From positions 3,361,001-3,425,000 of the forward strand of contig NZ_CP043627.1 in NCBI RefSeq assembly GCF_016804325.1: a stretch of 64,000 bases of DNA, given 5' to 3'. A program made the translations under genes and the position numbers. The notes under the pieces were generated by a model, which saw only the letters and a program-made list of their open reading frames with translations, did no database searches and was not told where the DNA came from. The DNA comes from Methylobacterium aquaticum (GTDB lineage Bacteria > Pseudomonadota > Alphaproteobacteria > Rhizobiales > Beijerinckiaceae). Below are positions 55,828 to 64,000 of this stretch, piece after piece. Each line of letters starts with the position of its first letter. Positions within the stretch are counted from its first letter, which is position 1.

Positions 55828-57633
55828 ATGACCCGCTTATCCAGAACGGGCGTGGCCCGGGCCGCGCTCGGTGCCGTCGCCTGCGCCACGCTGGCCGCCG
55901 CCCTGCCGGCGACCGTGCCGTGGCTCGCCGGCCCCGCGCTGGCGCAGGATGCCGCGATCGCCCTCGACGAGGTGGTGCTGCCGCTGGGCCCCGTCACCCT
56001 GAAGGCCCCGAAGCTGGAGCTGCGCGGCACCGCCCTGTCGCGGGAGGAAGCGCGGTCGATCCTCGATCCGGCCGGCCCGGCGCCGTGGCGCACGCGGCTG
56101 GAAAAACTCTCCGCCCGCGAGATCGTGATCCCCGTCCTGCGGGTCGAGCAGCCGGTCGGCGGGCGGGTGCAGGTTGCGGTCTATCACGACGTGGTCGCCA
56201 AGGATGTCGCGGCCGGCCGGATCGGCACGCTGGAGGCCGGTGGCGCCACCCTGACGGTCGAGGGGCCGGGCCCCGACGCCGCCGGCGCCTATGGCCGGTT
56301 GAGCGCCCGCGAGGTCGACCTGCCGGGCCTGGCGCGCCTGTTCACCGAGCCCGGCGGCCCCGGCGCGGCGCCGATCCGGGTCTATGGCGGCGTCACCGCC
56401 GAGGACATCGCCATGACCGGCCCGGACGGGGCGGCCTTCCGCATCGCCCGCATTGATGCCCGCGACCTCACCGGCCGGCCGACCACGATCCCCTGGGCCG
56501 AATCGGTCCGGGCGCTGGCGGAGGGGGCCGGCAAAGCCGAGGGGCCGGAGCGCTCCCGCCTGTCGGGCCTCGCCGCGGACCTCCTCGACGGGATCGATGT
56601 CGGCGGGCTCGAGATCAGCGGCATCACCTTCGCGGCGCCGGGCGCCGGCCCGAAGCCGAACCCGGTCCAGGCGAGCCTCGCCCGGCTGACCTACGGCACC
56701 GGGGACGGCGCGGGCCAGGTGAAGGCTGAGGACCTGAAGGTCGAGGCCGCTGCCGGCCGCGTCGCGCTGAAGGACCTGACCCTCTCCGGCTTGTCGCTGA
56801 AGCCGGTGCTGGAGGGGCTGCGCCGCGCCGCCGCCGGCCCGCTCGATCAGGCCGAGCTGCGCCGCTACGCCCCCGCCATCGGCCGGATCGCCTTCGACGG
56901 GCTCGACGTCGACCTGCCGGCGGACGCCGCGCCGAAGGACCCGCTCACGGCCTCGGGCCCGATGCGCTTCGCCGTCCGCAAGGCCGCCCTGGCGATGAGC
57001 GATCCGCGCGACGGCGTGCCGACCGCCTCGCATTTCTCCTTCGACGGCTTCACCTGCGCGGTCCCGCCCGGCACCACGCAGTCGGTGCTGGCCGACCTCT
57101 CCGGCCTCGGCTATACCGGCCTCGACCTCTCCGGCACCCTCGATGCCCGCTGGGACGAGGCCGCCCGCGAGGTGACTCTTCGCGACGTGACGCTGACCGG
57201 CAAGGACATGGGTACCGCCCGGATCACCGGCACGATCGGCGGGATCGGCAAGGAGGTGTTCGACCCCGAGCCGATGGTCTCGTCCCTCGCCCTCCTCGGC
57301 GCCAGCGCCAAGTCCCTCGCGCTCACCCTGGAGAATGGCGGGCTGTTCCAGCGCTTCGTCGACCAGCAGGCCAAGGCCCAGAGCCTCAAGCCCGAGGAGC
57401 TGCAGCGCGAATACGGCACCGCGGCGATGCTGGGGATCCCGGCGGTCCTCGGCGGCTCGCCGTCGGCCAAGGCTCTGGGCCAGGCGGTATCGCGCTTCGT
57501 GGTCAAGCCCGGCCGCCTCTCGGTCAGCGCCGCCGCCAAGGATCCGGGCGGGCTCGGCCTGATCGATTTCAGCACCGCCCCGAGCCCGGGCAAGATCTTC
57601 GATCGCCTGGATGTGAGCGCAACTGCGGAGTAG
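55828..57633 (+). CDS. Secreted conserved protein of unknown function
   Basis: A 601-residue protein with a long signal peptide (MTRLSRTGVA to about residue 40, ending ALAQ). The rest is Ala/Gly/Leu-rich and predicted to be mostly beta strand with recurring short segments of the form LxxLTxxGLxL (for example LKDLTLSGLSLKPV, YTGLDLSGTLDARW and VTLRDVTLTGKDMG), reminiscent of AsmA- or translocation-type repeats. I recognise no named family. It follows erpA closely and may share its transcript. Probably periplasmic. Confidence 0.6.
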   Translation: MTRLSRTGVARAALGAVACATLAAALPATVPWLAGPALAQDAAIALDEVVLPLGPVTLKAPKLELRGTALSREEARSILDPAGPAPWRTRLEKLSAREIVIPVLRVEQPVGGRVQVAVYHDVVAKDVAAGRIGTLEAGGATLTVEGPGPDAAGAYGRLSAREVDLPGLARLFTEPGGPGAAPIRVYGGVTAEDIAMTGPDGAAFRIARIDARDLTGRPTTIPWAESVRALAEGAGKAEGPERSRLSGLAADLLDGIDVGGLEISGITFAAPGAGPKPNPVQASLARLTYGTGDGAGQVKAEDLKVEAAAGRVALKDLTLSGLSLKPVLEGLRRAAAGPLDQAELRRYAPAIGRIAFDGLDVDLPADAAPKDPLTASGPMRFAVRKAALAMSDPRDGVPTASHFSFDGFTCAVPPGTTQSVLADLSGLGYTGLDLSGTLDARWDEAAREVTLRDVTLTGKDMGTARITGTIGGIGKEVFDPEPMVSSLALLGASAKSLALTLENGGLFQRFVDQQAKAQSLKPEELQREYGTAAMLGIPAVLGGSPSAKALGQAVSRFVVKPGRLSVSAAAKDPGGLGLIDFSTAPSPGKIFDRLDVSATAE

Positions 57634-57654
57634 TCAGCAAAAGACCTTGTTTGA

Positions 57655-57782
57655 TCGATACCAGAGGTCGTTGGAAACGACCTTTGGTTCCGTTCTCGAA
57701 TCTTCGCCAAGCCTCCGGCTTGGCATGGACAATTCGAGATGGCTCAATGGCCCGATGCGTGAGCATCTTGGGCCATTGATAT
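57655..57782. repeat. Palindromic repeat family A, inverted copy
   Basis: The reverse complement of the 14172 and 46341 copies: starts gataccagaggtcgttgg, ends cttgggccattgat. Its location directly after the hypothetical gene suggests a terminator-like role. A fragment of family C (cgtcatcccgggcccccggc) follows at 57809. Confidence 0.85.
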
Positions 57783-57891
57783 GAGTCCGCTAAAGCCGAC
57801 ATTCTCCCCGTCATCCCGGGCCCCCGGCTGCGCCGGGCCCCGGAATGTCGAGAGATGCCGACATGCATGCCAGGCCGGCCTGCACGACCGT

Positions 57892-58386
57892 TCAGGCAGG
57901 CTCTTGCAACTGCTGGAACATCACCAGCGCATCCACGTATCCATGCTCGGGATGGCGGAACGCCAGCGGCAGTCGCCCCACGGTCGCGAAGCCGAGCGCG
58001 TGCCACAGCCGCACCGCCCGCTCGTTGGTGCTGACGACGAAGTTGAACTGCATCCCCCGATAGCCGCGCGAGCGGGCGTGATCGAGCGAGTGCCCGGCCA
58101 TCCGCCGGGCGATCCCGCGTCCCGTCGCGCCTTGGCGCGTCATGTATCCGCAATTGCAGATGTGGGCGCCGCCGCCGGCCTGGTTGGGCCGCATGTAATA
58201 GGTGCCGAGGATCTCGCCGGCCTCCTCGGCGACGAAGGTCTGCTTGTCCGGTCCCATCCAGTAGGCCAGGGCCTCGGCCTCGCTCATCTGCGGGTCGAGG
58301 GTGTAGGTTTCGCCGGCGCGGATCACCGGGCCGATGATCGACCAGATGGCGGGGGCGTCCTCGGGGCGGGCGGCGCGGATCAGCAT
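57892..58386 (-). CDS. GNAT-family N-acetyltransferase
   Basis: A 164-residue acetyl-CoA-dependent transferase. The fold's motifs are visible: MLIRAARPEDAPAIWSII at the N-terminus, GTYYMRPNQAGGGAHICNCGYM, and RQGATGRGIARRMAGHSLDHA, the Q/RxxGxG/A acetyl-CoA loop, followed by LWHALGFATVGRLPLAFRH. Substrate unknown. Confidence 0.87.
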   Translation of the reverse strand: MLIRAARPEDAPAIWSIIGPVIRAGETYTLDPQMSEAEALAYWMGPDKQTFVAEEAGEILGTYYMRPNQAGGGAHICNCGYMTRQGATGRGIARRMAGHSLDHARSRGYRGMQFNFVVSTNERAVRLWHALGFATVGRLPLAFRHPEHGYVDALVMFQQLQEPA

Positions 58387-58543
58387 GGCGGCGCTCTTAG
58401 CGGGGGATTTCCCGGGGCGAAAGTGCGGGCGCCGGAGCGGGCGGTATTTCGCCGCGCGACGCCCGTTTTCGCCGTGCGAGGCTTGCCGGCGGTCCATTGC
58501 CGCCGAGGTGAGGACGGGCAGGAAACCGAGACGGAGAACCGGG

Positions 58544-59857
58544 ATGGCGCTGTCGCGTCGCTCCCTTCTGGCCGGGGCCGCCATCCTGGCCGCCTCAGCC
58601 AAAGCCCGCGCGGCGGCGGATGCCGAAGTCGCGGTGATCGGCGCGGGCGCCGCCGGCCTTGCGGCGGCGGCGGCGATCCGGCGCAGCGGCCACAGCGTCG
58701 TGGTGCTGGAGGCGCGCGGGCGCATCGGCGGGCGGGCCTTCACCGAGACCGGCTTGGGCCCGGGGCGCAGCTTCGATGCCGGCGCCCAATACGTGCATTG
58801 GGCCGAGCGCAACCCGTGGCGGGAGATCGTGCGGGCGGCGGGCGTGCGCACCAGCGACGACGCCGCGAGCCCCTGGCCGGTCCTGGTGAAGGACGGCGTG
58901 CGGGCGAGCGAGAGCGAGCGGCGCCAGCGCCGGGCCGGCTTCGGGCGGGTCAGCGCCCTCCTCGACCATCCGGCCGGCCCGGACCGCTCGGTGGCGCAGG
59001 CCGTGGCCGGCGAGGACGAGGCGGCGCGGGCCGCGGCGACGGGGCTCACCCGCCTCACCCTCGGCGAGGAGCCGGACCGGGTCTCCGCCGCCGATTACGA
59101 CCAGCTCTGGTCGGGCGACGACATCTGGGTCGACGGCTACGGCGCCCTGGTGGCCGGCCACCATGCCGACCTGCCGGTGCGGCTGGACACGCCCGTCACG
59201 GCGATCGACTGGCGCGGCCCGGGTGTGGCCGTCGAGACGCCGCGCGGCACGCTGCGCGCGGCCTGCGCCATCGTGACGGTGCCGGTCGGCGTGCTGGCCT
59301 CGGGCGCGGTGCGCTTCACCCCCGCCCTGCCGGCGGCGACGGCGGAAGCGGTGGCGGGGCTGACGATGGGCGCCTACACCAAGATCGGCCTCGCCCTCGA
59401 CCTCGCCCGGCTGACAGCACAAGACCTGCGCGACGCCGTGATCCTGCGAAGCGGCACGCCCGGCCTCACCGCCTATCTGGAGATGCAGCCGTTCGGGAAG
59501 CCGTTGGCGGTGCTCCATTGCGGCGGCGACGGCGCCCGCGCCCTGTGCGAGGCGGGCGAGAGGTCGGCCCTCGCCGCAGCGACCGACCATCTCGTGAGCG
59601 TCTTCGGATCGGACATCCGGGCCGCCGTCACGGGTGGGCGCCTCGCCGCCTGGTGGACCGATCCGTTCGCCCGCGGCAGCTATTCGCTGGCCCGTCCCGG
59701 CCATCTCGCCGCCCGCGAGGCCCTGCGCCGGCCGGTCGCCGGGCGGATCTTCCTCGCCGGCGAGGCCGCGGCGGGCGGGGCGGCGATGACGGTGGGCGGG
59801 GCGACGCTCGACGGCGAGCGGGCCGCGCGGGACGCGCTCAAGCGGCTGGGTTCCTAA
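58544..59857 (+). CDS. Tat-exported flavin amine oxidase-like protein
   Basis: A 437-residue FAD enzyme of the monoamine-oxidase/polyamine-oxidase type. The N-terminal MALSRRSLLAGAAILAASA is a Tat-like signal (SRRSLL). FAD binding is by VAVIGAGAAGLAAAAAIR and VLEARGRIGGRAF; the C-terminal IFLAGEAAAGGAAMTVGGATLDGERAA contacts the flavin. No covalent-flavin cysteine is in the classic SGGC position. Probably periplasmic; the amine substrate is unknown. Its stop codon lies inside a family D repeat. Confidence 0.87.
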   Translation: MALSRRSLLAGAAILAASAKARAAADAEVAVIGAGAAGLAAAAAIRRSGHSVVVLEARGRIGGRAFTETGLGPGRSFDAGAQYVHWAERNPWREIVRAAGVRTSDDAASPWPVLVKDGVRASESERRQRRAGFGRVSALLDHPAGPDRSVAQAVAGEDEAARAAATGLTRLTLGEEPDRVSAADYDQLWSGDDIWVDGYGALVAGHHADLPVRLDTPVTAIDWRGPGVAVETPRGTLRAACAIVTVPVGVLASGAVRFTPALPAATAEAVAGLTMGAYTKIGLALDLARLTAQDLRDAVILRSGTPGLTAYLEMQPFGKPLAVLHCGGDGARALCEAGERSALAAATDHLVSVFGSDIRAAVTGGRLAAWWTDPFARGSYSLARPGHLAAREALRRPVAGRIFLAGEAAAGGAAMTVGGATLDGERAARDALKRLGS

Positions 59858-59960
59858 GCAGATTTCGCAAAAGTGGCTGCCGGTTTTGCGACAAAAATCT
59901 GCGATAAAACAACAACCTAAGCGGACGAAGCGTTGGCCTGCCAACGCAAGTCTGCTTAGG
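59853..59960. repeat. Palindromic repeat family D, copy 1
   Basis: Outer inverted ends cctaagcaga and tctgcttagg; between them atttcgcaaaagtggctgcc, aaaatctgcg and gcgttggcctgcc blocks. Closely similar to 60434 and to the inverse of 10396. Confidence 0.85.
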
Positions 59961-59963
59961 ACT

Positions 59964-60320
59964 TCAATGCAGCGTCTGCCGCGGCCCCTCCGCCGGCCGG
60001 CGCTCCCAGGCCTGGACCAGGCTGCCGGCGACGCCGCCGTCGCACAGGCGGCTGCTGAGATCGCAGAAGATCTGCTCTCTCACCGCGAAGTCGGTCGCCA
60101 TCTGCGCGTCGTCCGGCTCCTCGTCGGTCGAGGCGGTGAAGCGGTCGAAGGCGGCGGACATCTCCGCGAAGGCGAAGGCGACCGGCATGGTGCGGAAGAC
60201 CGTGGCGCCGTCCGCATCGATGTCACCGGTATCGAGGTCGCGCATCCGCACGACGTAGCCGTCGGCATGCTCGACGATCTCGTATTGCCAGTGCCGGCCC
60301 TCGCAGGCTGCCAGGATCAT
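59964..60320 (-). CDS. Conserved small protein of unknown function
   Basis: 118 residues, acidic overall, with no signal peptide or membrane segment. The N-terminal MILAACEGRHWQYEIVEHADGYVVRM and DLDTGDIDADGATVFRT look like a beta-rich domain, the middle AFAFAEMSAAFDRFTA like a helix. No family is recognised. It sits between two family D repeats on the minus strand. Confidence 0.55.
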   Translation of the reverse strand: MILAACEGRHWQYEIVEHADGYVVRMRDLDTGDIDADGATVFRTMPVAFAFAEMSAAFDRFTASTDEEPDDAQMATDFAVREQIFCDLSSRLCDGGVAGSLVQAWERRPAEGPRQTLH

Positions 60321-60433
60321 CACGCCCTCCGTCACACCACGTGACAGCGAATGCCGGGGAGGCCGGGCGGGTTCCGGGGCGGCCGGTCCAGGCGATGCGA
60401 TTCGGTCGGGATCTCGACGACGGAGGAGCGGGG

Positions 60434-60539
60434 CTGAGCAGACTTCGCCGAAGTGGTTACCGGTTCGGCGCGAAAAATCTGCGGCAAAACAAAAACCTAA
60501 GCGGGTGAAGCGTTGGCCTGCCGACGCAAGTCTGCTCAG
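60434..60539. repeat. Palindromic repeat family D, copy 2
   Basis: Outer ends ctgagcagact and agtctgctcag; inner tggttaccggttcggcgcg and gaagcgttggcctgcc, matching copy 1 at about nine bases in ten. Confidence 0.85.
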
Positions 60540-60811
60540 CGCTTCGCGTAGCCCGCCTCGAAGGCGGCCCTGCCGCCGACGCGCAGCGAGGTGCCGTTGC
60601 CGAGATCGATGAAGCCCGGCGCCGTGGCCCGGACGGCGGCGGGTGGCGCCTCCCGGCATTCAGGCCGGTCGGGCAGGCGGACGCCGGGCGGGGCGTCCTG
60701 CGGGCAGAGGCGGGGCATCCGGGTGCCGCGCTCGCCCGCGCCTGCCGGCAGGACGGCGGCCACGAGGACGAGGGCGGCGAGAACGCGTGGATTCACGAGG
60801 CGGGCAGTCAC
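60536..60811 (-). CDS. Small secreted protein of unknown function
   Basis: 91 residues from a GTG at 60809-60811. A signal peptide (VTARLVNPRVLAALVLVAAVLPAGA) is followed by a Pro/Arg-rich stretch with two cysteines (RLCPQDAPPG and RPECREAPP) and TAPGFIDLGNGTSLRVGGRAAFEAGY at the end, resembling the C-terminal part of small periplasmic proteins common in this group. No function is recognised. Confidence 0.55.
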   Translation of the reverse strand: MTARLVNPRVLAALVLVAAVLPAGAGERGTRMPRLCPQDAPPGVRLPDRPECREAPPAAVRATAPGFIDLGNGTSLRVGGRAAFEAGYAKR

Positions 60812-60891
60812 GAAGTGGATTCCTGCACGAGGCGGCGTCCTGGCGGATCGGCACCAGGATAGCGGATCCGGTCCCGCCCCGCGACCGTGCG

Positions 60892-62022
60892 TCAGCGCCG
60901 GCGCTGTCCCATATCCGCCGGGGTGACCGAGAGGGTGATCGCCCGCCCGTCGCGTTCGATCTGGAGCGTCACGCGGCTGCCGACGCCCGCGGCTTCGAGC
61001 GCCGCGGTGAGATCGGCGAGCCGCCGCACCGGGCGGCCGTTCACCCCCATGACGATGTCGCCGAGTTCGCCGGTCGCCGGATCGACGCCCTGGAGGCCGG
61101 CCTGGGCGGCGGGCGAGCCGGGCAGCACCCGCACCACTACGAGGCCGTCGATGCCGAGCCGGGCCGCCGCCTCCTCGCTCGCCGCCACGATGCCGATGCC
61201 GGGGTTCGGGGTGCGGCCGGTGCGGATCAGGTTGGGCACCACCCGGTTGACGACGTCGACGGGGATGGCGAAGCCGATGCCCGCACTGGCGCCGGACGGC
61301 GAGAAGATCGCGGTGTTGACCCCGATCAGGCGTCCGGCGGAATCGAGCAGCGGCCCGCCGGAATTGCCAGGGTTGATCGCCGCGTCGGTCTGGATCACCC
61401 CGGAGAGCTCGCGGCCCTCCGCGGTCGGCAGCCGGCGCTGGAGCGCGCTCACCACGCCGGTGGTCAGGGTGTGGTCGAGGCCGAACGGGTTGCCGATGGC
61501 GTAGGTGAACTGCCCGACCTTGAGGTCGGCCGAGGTGCCGATGGCGATCGGCGGCGGCGCGGAGGCGACGCGCCCGAGCTTCAGGACCGCGAGGTCGTAG
61601 TTCGGATCGGTGCCGGCGATCGTGGCGGGCACGACCTCGCCGGTGGAAAGGCGGACCTGGATGTCGCCGCCGCCCTGGATGACGTGGTTGTTGGTGACGA
61701 TGTGGCCGGCCGCGTCCCAGACGAAGCCCGAGCCGGTCTGCTCGCCCCCGCCCTCCCGGCGCTCGCCGGTCTCGGGATCGAAGGTCACGGCGCCCTGCCG
61801 CGGGCGGGCGAAGACGTAGACCACCGACGGCGCCGCGCGCTCGAACAGGGCCACGGTCGAGGCCTCGATCGGCGACAGCTCGCCCCGTGCCGTCACCGCC
61901 CGGGGCGCATCGGCGGAGAACAGCAGGCTCGTGACGTAGGGCTGCGCCACGAACAGGGCGAGGAGCACCAGCGCGGTGGTCAGGGCGACCCGCAGGAAGC
62001 GATCGGGCACCGGGTTCGTCAC
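60892..62022 (-). CDS. DegP/HtrA-family periplasmic serine protease
   Basis: Degrades misfolded envelope proteins. The 376-residue protein has an N-terminal membrane anchor (MTNPVPDRFLRVALTTALVLL to about 30), a trypsin-like domain with catalytic His in VTNNHVI, Asp in DPNYDLAVLKL and Ser in INPGNSGGPLLD, and one C-terminal PDZ domain (VVVRVLPGSPAAQAGLQGV, DIVMGVNGRPVRRLADL). One PDZ and a transmembrane anchor make it DegS/HtrA-like rather than the two-PDZ DegP. Confidence 0.93.
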   Translation of the reverse strand: MTNPVPDRFLRVALTTALVLLALFVAQPYVTSLLFSADAPRAVTARGELSPIEASTVALFERAAPSVVYVFARPRQGAVTFDPETGERREGGGEQTGSGFVWDAAGHIVTNNHVIQGGGDIQVRLSTGEVVPATIAGTDPNYDLAVLKLGRVASAPPPIAIGTSADLKVGQFTYAIGNPFGLDHTLTTGVVSALQRRLPTAEGRELSGVIQTDAAINPGNSGGPLLDSAGRLIGVNTAIFSPSGASAGIGFAIPVDVVNRVVPNLIRTGRTPNPGIGIVAASEEAAARLGIDGLVVVRVLPGSPAAQAGLQGVDPATGELGDIVMGVNGRPVRRLADLTAALEAAGVGSRVTLQIERDGRAITLSVTPADMGQRRR

Positions 62023-62381
62023 TCCAGATGGGCACGGGTCGACAGGGCGCCTGCCGAAAGGGAATAGGCAGTGCCTGGCAGGGAAGTGGGCCGGGCGGTG
62101 CCCGCGTCAATGGCCGCGCTCGGCTTGGGTTCGGCCATGGTGAACGCCCTCGTGAAGGCTTTTGGCCGGGTTGAGCCCGCCTCCAGCGCGTAGGAGATGA
62201 CCATCGAGACGAACCGGGAGCCGAATTTTACCGGCGACACCGCCGCACGGCCGGCGGCCTGGTGCGGGTCGATCCATCCCGCATCTGCTCAGGCAGGTGC
62301 TCGTCAGGCAGGTGCTCGGAGAGGTTGCAGGCATGGGAGCGGGTCTCTAGGCTTGAGGCCTCCCCAAACGAAAGGTCCGGA
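62023..62381. other. Intergenic region with a short direct repeat
   Basis: 359 bases between HtrA (minus) and the small secreted protein (plus). aggcaggtgctcg occurs twice in a row near 62290-62315. Nothing else is recognised; it should contain both promoters. Confidence 0.4.
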
Positions 62382-62737
62382 ATGCTCCGCAAGCCGTCGC
62401 TGTCCCCTCGCGCCTTCGCCCGTCTCGCCCTTGTCTCCCCCCTGGTGCTCGTTCCGATCGCACTCGCGAGCCACGCCGAGGCCTCACCCCGCCAGAGCCG
62501 GACGGAGGCCTGCGCGCGCGCGCGCAGCGACGGCGAGCGCCAGACGCTCGGCTGCTGGCGGCTGCGGCACGAGGCCGGTCGCGGCCAGCGCATCCATGGC
62601 GGCGCCGCGGTCGCGGAGTTCTACGCCACCGTGCCGGCGGAGCGGGAAACGGCCGAGTCGAAGGCCGACCAGCGCCGGCGCGACTGGGTCCGGGCGCGGG
62701 CCCGCGGCCGGGTGGCGGGGGCGAGGAGGCGCGCTGA
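62382..62737 (+). CDS. Small secreted protein (probably frameshifted at its 3' end)
   Basis: A signal peptide ([10 protein letters not shown] to about 34, ending HAEA) precedes an Arg-rich domain with two cysteines (TEACARAR and LGCWRLR) and a conserved-looking [13 protein letters not shown]. In the start frame the codons run on without a stop into mcmA. One extra G in ggtggcgggggcg near 62716-62724 would end the protein at a TGA at 62735, giving about 118 residues. I infer this repair; the in-frame run-through is otherwise hard to explain. Confidence 0.5.
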
Positions 62738-62834
62738 TCGCCCCGCGCCTTCCGACCTTCAACCCATTGGCCGCAGCGGCACCGCCCCCTATAAGTTGGC
62801 GACAAGGAACGCCAGCAACGAGAGCCGCAGGCCG

Positions 62835-64000
62835 ATGACCCGCATCCCGGATTTCTCGGAAATCGCCTTCGCGCCGGCCGCGGCGGTCGCTCAAGCCGCG
62901 ACCGCGACCGCCGCCGAGCCCTGGATGACCCCCGAGGGCATCCCGGTGAAGGAGTTTTACGGCCCGCAAGACCGGGACGGGATCGATCTCGCGGGCTCCT
63001 ATCCGGGCATCGCGCCGTTCCTGCGCGGGCCCTATCCCACCATGTACGCGACCCAGCCCTGGACGATCCGGCAATATGCCGGCTTCTCCACGGCGGAGGA
63101 TTCGAACGCCTTCTACCGCCGCAACCTCGCGGCCGGGCAGAAGGGGCTGTCGGTCGCCTTCGACCTCGCCACCCATCGCGGCTACGATTCCGACCACCCG
63201 CGGGTCTCGGGCGATGTCGGCATGGCGGGCGTCGCGATCGATTCGATCTACGACATGCGGACGCTGTTCTCGGGGATTCCCCTCGACCAGATGACCGTGT
63301 CGATGACGATGAACGGCGCGGTGCTGCCGATCCTCGCCCTCTACATCGTCGCGGCCGAGGAGCAGGGCGTCGCCCCGGACAAGCTCGCCGGCACGATCCA
63401 GAACGACATCCTCAAGGAGTTCATGGTCCGCAACACCTACATCTACCCGCCGGCCGGGTCGATGCGGATCATCTCGGACATCTTCGCCTATACCTCGGCC
63501 AACATGCCGAAGTTCAACTCGATCTCGATCTCCGGCTACCACATGCAGGAGGCCGGCGCGACGCAGGACCTGGAGCTCGCCTACACGCTGGCCGACGGCG
63601 TCGAGTACATCCGCGCCGGGATGGCGGCGGGGCTCGACGTCGACAAGTTCGCCCCCCGCCTGTCGTTCTTCTGGGCGATCGGGATGAACTTCTTCATGGA
63701 GGTGGCCAAGATGCGGGCGGCGCGCCTGCTCTGGGCCTCCCTCGTCAAGGACTTCTCGCCGAAATCCGCCAAGTCGCTGGCGCTGCGCACCCATTCGCAG
63801 ACGAGCGGATGGTCGCTGACGGCGCAGGACGTGTTCAACAACGTCACCCGCACCTGCGTCGAGGCGATGGCGGCGACGCAAGGGGGCACCCAGTCGCTGC
63901 ACACCAACGCCCTCGACGAGGCGCTGGCGCTGCCCACCGACTTCTCGGCCCGCATCGCCCGCAACACCCAGCTGTTCCTGCAGCAGGAGAGCGGCACCAC
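62835..64000 (+). CDS. mcmA: Methylmalonyl-CoA mutase large subunit, 5' part (runs off the window)
   Basis: The B12 enzyme that converts methylmalonyl-CoA to succinyl-CoA, the last step of the ethylmalonyl-CoA pathway's C3 branch. The 388 visible residues cover the N-terminal extension and barrel: [65 protein letters not shown] and [19 protein letters not shown]. The C-terminal B12-binding part lies beyond position 64000. Start ATG at 62835 ([10 protein letters not shown]). Confidence 0.93.
   Translation, partial: MTRIPDFSEIAFAPAAAVAQAATATAAEPWMTPEGIPVKEFYGPQDRDGIDLAGSYPGIAPFLRGPYPTMYATQPWTIRQYAGFSTAEDSNAFYRRNLAAGQKGLSVAFDLATHRGYDSDHPRVSGDVGMAGVAIDSIYDMRTLFSGIPLDQMTVSMTMNGAVLPILALYIVAAEEQGVAPDKLAGTIQNDILKEFMVRNTYIYPPAGSMRIISDIFAYTSANMPKFNSISISGYHMQEAGATQDLELAYTLADGVEYIRAGMAAGLDVDKFAPRLSFFWAIGMNFFMEVAKMRAARLLWASLVKDFSPKSAKSLALRTHSQTSGWSLTAQDVFNNVTRTCVEAMAATQGGTQSLHTNALDEALALPTDFSARIARNTQLFLQQESGT

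Overview
The window is a GC-rich alphaproteobacterial chromosome segment that most resembles Methylobacterium/Methylorubrum. The strongest pointers are three ethylmalonyl-CoA pathway genes: ethylmalonyl-CoA mutase (ecm, 46470-48488), crotonyl-CoA carboxylase/reductase (ccr, 48690-49985) and the start of methylmalonyl-CoA mutase (mcmA, 62835 to the window end). No rRNA, tRNA, CRISPR array, prophage or replication origin was seen. Naming the genus is inference; the gene families are read directly from the translations.

Layout. 1-10 kb: a broken glutamine amidotransferase, class A PBP1a, an IalB-like protein, zwf, a metallophosphoesterase, a GGDEF-EAL protein and a decayed phosphomannomutase. 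10-19 kb: an FAH-family enzyme, a two-part outer-membrane protein (Omp25-like barrel plus OprB-like porin), a MASE1-GGDEF cyclase, a 1.1 kb partly AT-rich gap and an acyltransferase-3/SGNH protein. 19-25 kb: a PAS-HTH regulator, an acyl-CoA dehydrogenase with an alpha/beta hydrolase, HigBA, NAD(P)H-hydrate dehydratase with a histidine phosphatase, and a low-complexity acidic protein. 26-34 kb: a NicAB-like molybdenum hydroxylase with fused cytochrome c, an FTR1 iron permease, a GST and ilvC. 34-43 kb: a hydrolase/Gluconate_2-dh3 fusion with GMC oxidoreductase and SDR, then Dps, ilvH and ilvI with an attenuator-type leader, and a NYN-domain protein. 43-64 kb: a polyprenyl-phosphate sugar transferase with an epimerase, a cupin, ecm/ccr (divergent), leuD, an IS1111-type insertion sequence, a lytic transglycosylase, a dGTPase, erpA, an amine oxidase-like flavoprotein, an HtrA protease and mcmA.

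How genes work together. ccr and ecm share one 201 bp divergent control region and act in consecutive parts of C2 assimilation; mcmA finishes the route to succinyl-CoA. ilvC, ilvI, ilvH and leuD supply branched-chain amino acids, and ilvIH is preceded by a leader peptide with a Val-Leu-Ile-Val block and a terminator hairpin. The 34.8-38.6 kb operon couples a hydrolase to a membrane-type FAD dehydrogenase.

Two genome-wide traits stand out. First, at least four families of palindromic intergenic repeats recur, and the IS1111-type element sits exactly inside one of them. Second, at least six genes are broken by a single missing base in a short G/C run. This is the pattern expected of sequencing indels, so these genes are probably intact in the organism.
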